Positions 56,634-64,000 of a DNA stretch of 64,000 bases are shown piece after piece; position 1 is the stretch's first letter; each line of letters begins with the position of its first letter. The notes beneath the pieces are model-generated. The model ran no database searches. It saw only the letters and a list, made by a program, of their open reading frames with translations, and had not been told where the DNA came from. This DNA is from Panaeolus papilionaceus. Lineage: Eukaryota; Basidiomycota; Agaricomycetes; Agaricales. The position numbers and the translations under genes were made by a program. The stretch spans positions 124,001 through 188,000 of the forward strand of contig JADNRZ010000001.1 in NCBI GenBank assembly GCA_015501605.1. Reading direction: 5' to 3'.

Positions 56634-57135
56634 TGCTGTTTGGCAACCTCAGTACTGTTGATAGACCTCTCATGGGTTGGATTGGTCGCTTTTTCTTCCA
56701 CAACATCTGCCATGACCATACTGCGCATCGTATGTCCCTTCTATTCTTTCAACAGGTATCAATGCAATGCAGCGCTAAATGCCTAGCCTCATCAGATTTA
56801 TTCATAAGTGCACCGTTCTGTAAGCACATCCATCCGCCATACGGTTTCTGTTCTACTTGAAAAGTATTCTTAGATAACGGACCGAAGATTACTGAGGCGA
56901 TCAAGGGAGTTCTCAAAGACGATTATAACTACGACTCTACGGTGAGTGCCCTCTTAGAAACTGCACAAAAGCTTCTAGACTAAACTACAATCTAACGCAT
57001 CGCATCTAGCCTTCGTTCTTTGCACTCTACCGCACCTTCACACAATGTCTTTTTGTCGAAGATGAAGGCAACATCCTGTTCTATAAGAATAAAGACGGTG
57101 TCGCAGGACGCACACTTGCTCCTGAAGCCAAGTAA
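56633..57135 (+). pseudogene. FAD2-type desaturase copy 3, C-terminal fragment
   Basis: Four exons (56633-56729, 56796-56819, 56874-56941, 57010-57135) can be spliced into 104 codons beginning MLFGNLSTVDRPLMGW. They include the third histidine box as HTAHH, then KDDYNYDST, the C-terminal block FFALYRTFTQCLFVED and the end APEAK. Boxes 1 and 2 and all central membrane segments are missing, so it cannot be an active desaturase. The first exon was created by a deletion fusing promoter sequence to the exon with box 3. The ATG overlaps the TATA element (CCTATAAATG), so translation from it is improbable. Confidence 0.85.
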
Positions 57136-57713
57136 CTCGGGGACCTCCGAGGCTCGGTTTGTAGACGGGCAACACGTTACCTCTTTCATATCGTTGGCCA
57201 ACTTTACGAAGCAGGCGAACCCACTAGGTTTCTGCAAGCGATAGCCACCTTCCAGTTCCTTTTAGTATAAGCCCGTTGTTGCCTGTGCCACAACATGTAT
57301 GTACGACTGCCATCTGCCTTTTGATCACTTTTCACTTCACCACGCCCCGCCTAATATTTCTCCAAAATGGCTTCCTGTTTTCTGTATTTAGGAGACGCCT
57401 CACTTCGTTTACTTGGCTATAGCATCTAAGCAGGTCTATCATGATTTGATGCACTCTACACCAGCTCCAAGGTGTTGAGGGTGCTTGTAAATCTCGCTTT
57501 ACGTTGGTTGGTAGGTGCGATGTGTTCCTCAACGGAAAGCCCAAGGTATTACAAGGTTGCCTACTATTGGCCTAATCAATTGATGAGTGGGTGCAAATGT
57601 AAGCATTCCAAAATGCCGGAAGTCAGCACCAAAAAACAAATGAAGTATTACAAAGTGCATAATAGAAATTACAAGTACACGAAAGCATGCAAAAAAGATC
57701 TGATGTAACGTAT
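57136..57713. other. Spacer between the desaturase array and BRR2
   Basis: The left end (to about 57200) repeats the 3' flank of copy 2 (GGTTTGTAGA[T/C]GGGCAAC). No gene. Confidence 0.5.
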
Positions 57714-60700
57714 CTACTCATCATCGTCGCTATCCATATCATCATCACTATCACTATCCTCACCCTCAGCAACATCAATAGGGTCCAAGGAAATATCGTG
57801 GTCTGCGCCAATGTACGAATCACAGATGACGTAGAGCTTGAGATTATGAGTGCCCTTGGGAAGAGAGAACTCGAGTTTCACTGCAAGTGATTTCGTAACG
57901 GTGACCTTCTTGATGACCAGCAATTGACGGGAAGCAGAGTCACCGACAACGAGCCACCAGTTGGCCAGTTTTTTGTGAGGGTAGAAGGGGGCAATGACCG
58001 TTTGATCGCCTTCGTCGTCGTCTTCGTCAGCGTCGCGAGATAGGGCAACCTTGAGGTAGATGGGCGATCCTGCGGTATATTCGCCCTTGACGAGCTCATG
58101 GTTCACATCGAGGGACGGGTATGAGTTGACAAATGTGGCCACATCACGCCTAGTTGCAAAATGTCAATCAGAGGGCACGTTGTGAGAGCTAGAAATCACG
58201 TACATCTGAGCTGGGGTCATTTGGAGAAGCTCATTGCGCTGATCATCCTCCATCTCCATAACATCGTACACGGTTTCAATTCCTGCGTCTTTGCACCTCT
58301 TGACAACCTGTGGAAACGATGAGTCGATGAGCAAACAATCAAGTTAGGGTATCTTACCTCAGGTTCAAAGTGAGGAACCTGTTTGAGTGGCGAGTCTGTT
58401 TCCCACATGGCCTGGACGCACATCTGCGACAGATCCATGGCACCCAAAGCGTTCAACCAAGCGTTGGAAGACATGACATCAACACACGCTGATAGCAAAT
58501 TGAGGACCTTCTCAAGCACAAGGACTTGATCAGCTGCAAGATCCGGTGGCAAGTGCAACCTTGAGAAGTGGGCTTGCAGAAGAAGGAAGGTCTTGAAGTG
58601 CGGCGCTTCAAAGTTGGCCTGGTCAAGCTTGACGGGGACACGGTCGTAAATTCTGCGAAGCAGAGTCTCTTCGTGTCGGCGGATGGGAATTGTCTCAAAC
58701 TCGGCGGATGATGAAACGACTTCGAGTAGACCCTTGAGTTTCGTGCGTTCCTTGAGTGACAGGGTATAAACCTCCACAGTTACATCTGCGGCAAAATGAG
58801 AGGCAATAAAAACAGAAGAAGCAGTACGACATACATGAAATGTTGTAGTAGGCGGCAATCATACCCAGATTCAACGCTGACACGTCCATTTCATCCTCTA
58901 AATCCAGTGTTAGTTTTGACAATTAAAATAAATATTGCGGGTAAATGCACCAATGGTAATACACTTGGAGTTCACGAGGTCGTTCAAAGTGTTCTCAACA
59001 AGCTCTGACAGGTGATCAGACACATGCTGGTGACTGGTGTTGTGGAGGTTGTAGTAGTTGGGGTTCTCGAGCATGCGTTTGTAGAAGTATGTCCATGTGA
59101 GCACATCCTAGATCTGGGTCAGAAGACTATGAATACAACGATGAAAAGAACTTACCATTGCATCTTGCTTGTTCTCAATTGTCTTGACGGCAATTTCTGC
59201 GAGGAAGTAATCGTGCAACATGTGGGTAGCCAAATGAGACTCGATAGGGAGACCTTCCGAAAGGAACTTCTTGTAGAAGTCCTTACGCGTTTGCTGGCAC
59301 ATGAGAACACAGCGACTGTTCTCGTCTTCGCGTGGTCTCGACGCCTTGCCCATCATTTGCAGAACATCCATGACAGGGTAGTCAATGTAACGATGCTCCT
59401 TGCCTTCGTAAAACTGGACACCCATAATGATTACCATGTAGCTGGCAACGGGTAAACTCCAGGCGGTATCCTGAGTGCTAGTGTAAGTCACGGATGGCAG
59501 AAAGTGTGAATTAACATGCGTACCTTGGAGGCAACCAGAACCTGAATGGCACCAGACTCAAACAGACGCTGGACAATGCGCTTGTCTTGCTTGTCAAGTG
59601 CCTCGTGATAGTAACCGATACCGTGCTCAAGACATTCAGCCAAACCCTTGTCGTTGACGTGATCCAAATGAGGCTTAAGATCCTCAAGTTCGATGTTGAG
59701 GAATAGGTCGGGCTTGTCATCGGCAGAACAATGGGTGAGGATGTCGTCGACGGTGAGTCGACACTGCCTTCTTGAGGGTACAAAGATAATGGCGGGCTTA
59801 GTGGGTGAATATTCGCGGATAGCAAGGTAGGCAGGTTTGGACATAGCGATCATGAGAGAGGGGAAATGGGGGATGGTGAATGACTGGATGTGGATAGCCA
59901 TGTCAAGGGTGCGAGCACTGAGTTGAAAAGAGAGTGAGCAACATCCAAAACAAAAACTGTATGGCACTTACCTCGGTGAGAAGTTGAAAATGGTATGCTC
60001 TGAAGCACCCATCCACTTGCCCAAATCTTCAGCGTTGGCTAATGAAACACCGCATGCAACGATACGAGTCTTGTTGCCAGTCTGACGCTCCACATAACGT
60101 GTGCGGGAAATGACGACCTCGTACGTGGGTCCAACTTCACCACCAACCATCTGCACTTCATCAGCGATGAGCAGTCCAAGATTCTGCACATTCTTGCGTT
60201 GACGCCATCTCCTTGAAATAACATCCCACTAAAATATTATCGGTAAAAAGACTGTGCGGCGTGCTATTTCTAACTCACCTGTGTTGGCGTACAAACAATC
60301 ACATCACCCTTCTCCAACAACCTCAAGTCGGCACTCGTCTCCCCTGTAAGGCTGACAATCTCTTTGCCTCCTTGCAGCTTAGAGAACTTCGCCTGCCACT
60401 CCTTCACGCGCAAGTCAACCATATCCTGGTATGGCTCAATGCAAACGGCACGAGGCTGATCGCGCTTGCTCCACAACCTGAGCAACGCGAACTCAGCACA
60501 GATGGTTTTACCACTGCCAGTGGGAGCGCCAATGAAGACGTTCTCATCGGTCGTGTATAGAGCCTGGAAGACCTGCGTTTGGATCTTGTTGAATGTCTGG
60601 ATGGAGTTGGCGTAGAGAGCCTCAAACTCTTTGTTGTGAAGAGCAGAAAGAGGAAGGGCCTGAAGGTCAAGAAGAGGTGTGGGTTTGGGGAATGGCCGTG

Positions 60701-63700
60701 GAAGGATGAGATGCTTGAAGGAGATGGGGAGGCGGACTTCAGAGTGCAACCAACGGTCAGAGATGACGGAGATGTAGTAGTTGGGTGGAACGGGCTCGAA
60801 AACGGGGACAGTGATAGTGACATTGTGCTCGTCCTCTGCGTATCGTTGCCTCAGGATAAAATTGTCGTGGAAGAGTATGACCTCGCCATCAACATCCTCA
60901 ACAAGGATGATGAAGGTTTCAGCGGTGCCATGAATCTTTTCGTCCCACCTGAAGTCAGGCATGATGGAAAGATCGACGCGGAGGAGAGAACGGGTGATAG
61001 GCTGGACCTGAGCTTGCAACCTAAAAATTTCCGTCAATGAGATGAGACATGGTTGACTATGATATAGACGTACTGAAGCTTGGGGAAGTTGTGCACGAGA
61101 CGATGGACAAGGCGACCAGCATTAGGAATGCCGATGAGTTCACCAATCTCAGGAGGTGTGAGATCGAAGTAGCGGTACCAAGGCTAGATTGCATGATTAA
61201 CAAAAGAAAACTGTACGGGGAGCAGAATGTCATCCTTACGAATTGCTTTCCTTCCGCCTTGCGGATAACGTCTCCCGGAACACCCTTGAATTGACGCAGA
61301 GGAGTCATGGAACCCCACCTGAACAAAAGAAAGATTAGAAAAGGTATGAAGACAATTTAACTTGTGCTTACATTCGCTTCTCGACCATCTTGCACATGTC
61401 AAGAGCAGCCTTCGCTGGAACAGCCCAACCACGTTTGAGACAAATCTCAAAGATAGCGCGAAGAATTCTACGGGAGGAACATTAGATTCAGCTCAACAGA
61501 AGAAATCAGTCCTTCTTACCGTCCAGCAGACTGCTGCACAAAGACCATGTCGGCAACGAGAACGAAGCCTGTCGTGAAAGAAAATAAGTGTCTAGGTTGA
61601 AGGGAAAAGATACATTGACATACCGTCCAACTTGAGCTGAGAAATATAAGCCTGCAACAAGACATTAATCTTTGCCGCTGGCTCCTCTACGCTCTCTTTG
61701 ACAGGGATAGGAACGCGCTCCAAAAGCTTTGCAAGCTCCAGCTTCTCTTCTTGACGGACCTAGGCAAAGAGAGAAAAAAAGTAAGACATTGCCTGAATAC
61801 CGATAAGAGACAAAACGCACGGGGAGGAGCTTGAACTCGTTGGAGAGAGCGAACACCCTAAAGAGTTCTAGTGTCGACATTGTTGGCTTCAGATGTTGGT
61901 TGTACACCATCATGGAGTTGTAGGTGACGTAGTAATGCGAGGCGATGCGACCAAGCTCGGTGCCAGTGAACTTGCCAGTTGAACGCTCATACTTGATTAG
62001 CTGGCACTTTTCTAAGAGCACAGCGGCTGAATGGGCGATGTCAGCTCGCTTCTGGATCAGACCCTCGTCGTCTTCCATGTAGTCTCCACCGACTCCATAC
62101 AGAGCTGGCGACTTGAGCATACGGACATAACTATATATTGAGGTTATTACCGCTGACGAATTGAAGTAAAAAGAACGCACAGATAAGTATATCCTAGCCA
62201 CTGAACAGCCTCATCACGATTCCTAACGGTTCCAGCTACGATCTCCGCATTGAGGTTATCCGCAAGCTTAGACACGAACTGTGACTCGATAGGGAGTTGC
62301 TGATTGAGCAAACTGATGTAGTACTGCAATTCGGAGTGGTTGGTGATGATGATACCCTCACCGTAGGTGTCGAATTGCGGACGTCCAGCACGACCCAGCA
62401 TCTGGAGCATGTCTTGGGAAGACAGCTCGACCCAGCGACCTTTCTCAGGGTTGTAGATCTGGGTACCCTTGATGATGACAGTATGGGCAGGCAAGTTGAC
62501 TCCCCATGCCAAGGTAGCCGTACAGACGAGGACTTGCACTGAACCATCTGCGAATAACTCCTCAACAAGACCACGGTCCTCCCTTGACATACCGGCGTGA
62601 TGGATAGCAAATCCAAAGGGAAGCAAATCCCTGAGATTGTTGTCCTTCACGTTGTTAGCTTCCTCGGTAAGAATCTCACGGACCGCACCGTCAGGCTTGA
62701 CGAATTGAGTGATGGTCTCCTTTTCAATCGCCATGTCACGCAGGAATTTCGCAGTTTTGGCGGTTTCCTTCCTTGAGTGGACGAAGACAAGCGTTTGGTT
62801 CTTGCCAGACTGCTCTAGCACCTTCTCATAGCAAACTTCGTTCATGACTTGGTATCGCTTGATAGCCTTCTTCTCTGTAATGCCGATGAATTGTTGTTGG
62901 AGACCACAAGGACGGTATGAAGCGTCGAAGTAGAAAAGACCCTTCTTCTCATCCACGCGAAGGAAGGTGGCGACGTCCTCGAAGTTGGGCAAGGTGGCTG
63001 AAAGACCGACGAGACGGACATACTCCGAGGTCTGTTCCATGCGACGGATAGTCCTGGCGACGACACTCTCTAGAACAGGACCACGTTCGTCGTGAAGAAG
63101 ATGGATTTCGTCGATGATGATGAGGCGGACGAGGTTGGTGTAACTGGTATCTGTCTGCTTGCGGGTGATAACATCCCACTTCTCTGGGGTAGTTACGATG
63201 ATCTGGGCGTCGTGGATTTGCTGCTTGGTCATTTGAGAATCTCCGGTAAGTTCGCCGACTGTGATACCATAAGGCTTGAGGCGCTGGGTGAAGTTTCCAA
63301 CCATCTCCTGTACAAGCGCTTTCATTGGGGCAATGTAGACGATTTTAAAGGCGTCCAGGTCGAATTGGCCGGTAGCTTCATCGCGGTGCTTGCCCAACTC
63401 GTTAAGGATGGTCAACATAGCGACGTTGGTCTAGAATAAATGAAATTTAGCTATGTGCAAAACGGTGAATTAATAACGCACTTTTCCAGCACCAGTGGGA
63501 GCACAAAGAAGAATGGGTTCATCGGTACCGAATGCGATAGGGAAAAGCTTGCTCTGGACGCGATTGAGGCGGGGAACTGTGAAAGCCTCCCGTGCCCAAG
63601 GAGGGAGAGTTGAAATCTCGACAAGCTCGCCCTCAGCAACAGGCTTGGACTTGGGTGCAGGCACATGAATCTCCTCGTAACCCTTCTTCGCGCGTCGGAA

Positions 63701-64000
63701 TGAACCGTCAGGAAGCTTAACCTTCTTGTTGGACATGAGGTGTCCACCTTGGGAGAAAGCCATGCTCTCAAGGTCAACGGTGCGCTTGGGCTGCACTGTG
63801 GATCCAGGTGCGAGGGTGGCAGTTTTGGGTACGACTGCTGGTTTCGCCTCGTCCACATCCATCGCATCTGATTTGGCAGCTTTAGTCTGTCTATCTCCAG
63901 CCAGCTCGCGAAGAATCCATCCCAGGCCTTTCTCGCGCATTGCAACCTCCACGTTCACCCTCTCATCGGTATCACTACGCATCAGCTTCGTGCACCAGAC
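57714..64000 (-). CDS. BRR2: BRR2, U5 snRNP RNA helicase, C-terminal ~80% (5' end beyond window)
   Basis: Many exons separated by short introns encode the ordered domains of the Ski2-like helicase Brr2, which unwinds U4/U6 during spliceosome activation. From the right edge: [15 protein letters not shown]; helicase cassette 1 with motif [10 protein letters not shown] (split by an intron near 63477), DEIH near 63105, [28 protein letters not shown] and GRAGRPQFD; a Sec63 domain ([24 protein letters not shown]); cassette 2 with GAPTGSGKT near 60520, DEVQ near 60155 and [16 protein letters not shown]; the second Sec63 domain ([38 protein letters not shown]); and an acidic tail ([15 protein letters not shown]). 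Cassette 2 has DEVQ instead of DExH, in line with the known inactive second cassette. The start codon is outside the window. Confidence 0.93.

Overview
The window is nuclear DNA of a filamentous basidiomycete, most likely an Agaricomycete. Genes are broken by many short introns (about 50-60 nt, GT-AG, two GC-AG). The protein families are typical of mushroom genomes: a small BTB protein, a serine/proline-rich single-pass membrane protein, an F-box protein, an O-fucosyltransferase-like Golgi protein, a P450 and HDAGH-type FAD2 desaturases. No prokaryotic signal, tRNA, rRNA or CRISPR array was found. All exon coordinates were derived by hand from splice sites, reading phase and protein sense.

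Layout. 1-5,450: 3' end of an HPP-family membrane protein, a four-exon BTB gene and a single-pass membrane protein. 6,698-18,427: a nine-exon cytochrome P450 whose third exon is separated from the second by a 9.64-kb antisense Ty3/gypsy chromodomain retrotransposon (7,329-16,968, target duplication GTGAC). The insertion lies wholly inside an intron, so all P450 exons remain open. 19,142-20,883: a twelve-exon 2-oxoglutarate/Fe(II) dioxygenase, convergent with the P450. 22,244-24,094: a small membrane/coiled-coil protein and a TMEM242-like protein. 25,600-31,550: a transposon-rich stretch with four non-autonomous DNA elements with clear target duplications (two MULE-like, one Tc1/mariner-like, one hAT-like) and one small gene. 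34,745-39,355: an eIF4E-family cap-binding protein convergent with an ATG14-like autophagy gene. 41,312-49,518: an F-box protein, an O-fucosyltransferase-like protein, an orphan secreted protein with a GPI-type tail and a secreted protein built of A-R-E repeats. 51,528-57,135: three tandem FAD2-type desaturase copies in progressive decay (intact, splice-broken, C-terminal fragment). 57,714-64,000: the C-terminal part of the spliceosomal helicase BRR2, running off the right edge.

Working together: BRR2, eIF4E, ATG14 and TMEM242 are housekeeping genes. The P450 and the dioxygenase form a convergent oxidative pair that could belong to secondary metabolism, but no backbone synthase is present. 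The desaturases act on fatty acyl chains.

Most notable points: the P450 that survives a 9.6-kb intronic retroelement; the retroelement's third ORF and its four-times repeated module between zinc knuckle and protease; successive 14-nt and 5-nt exons shared by two desaturase paralogues; the A-R-E repeat protein; and three genes each disturbed by an apparent single-base frameshift, which may reflect assembly errors.
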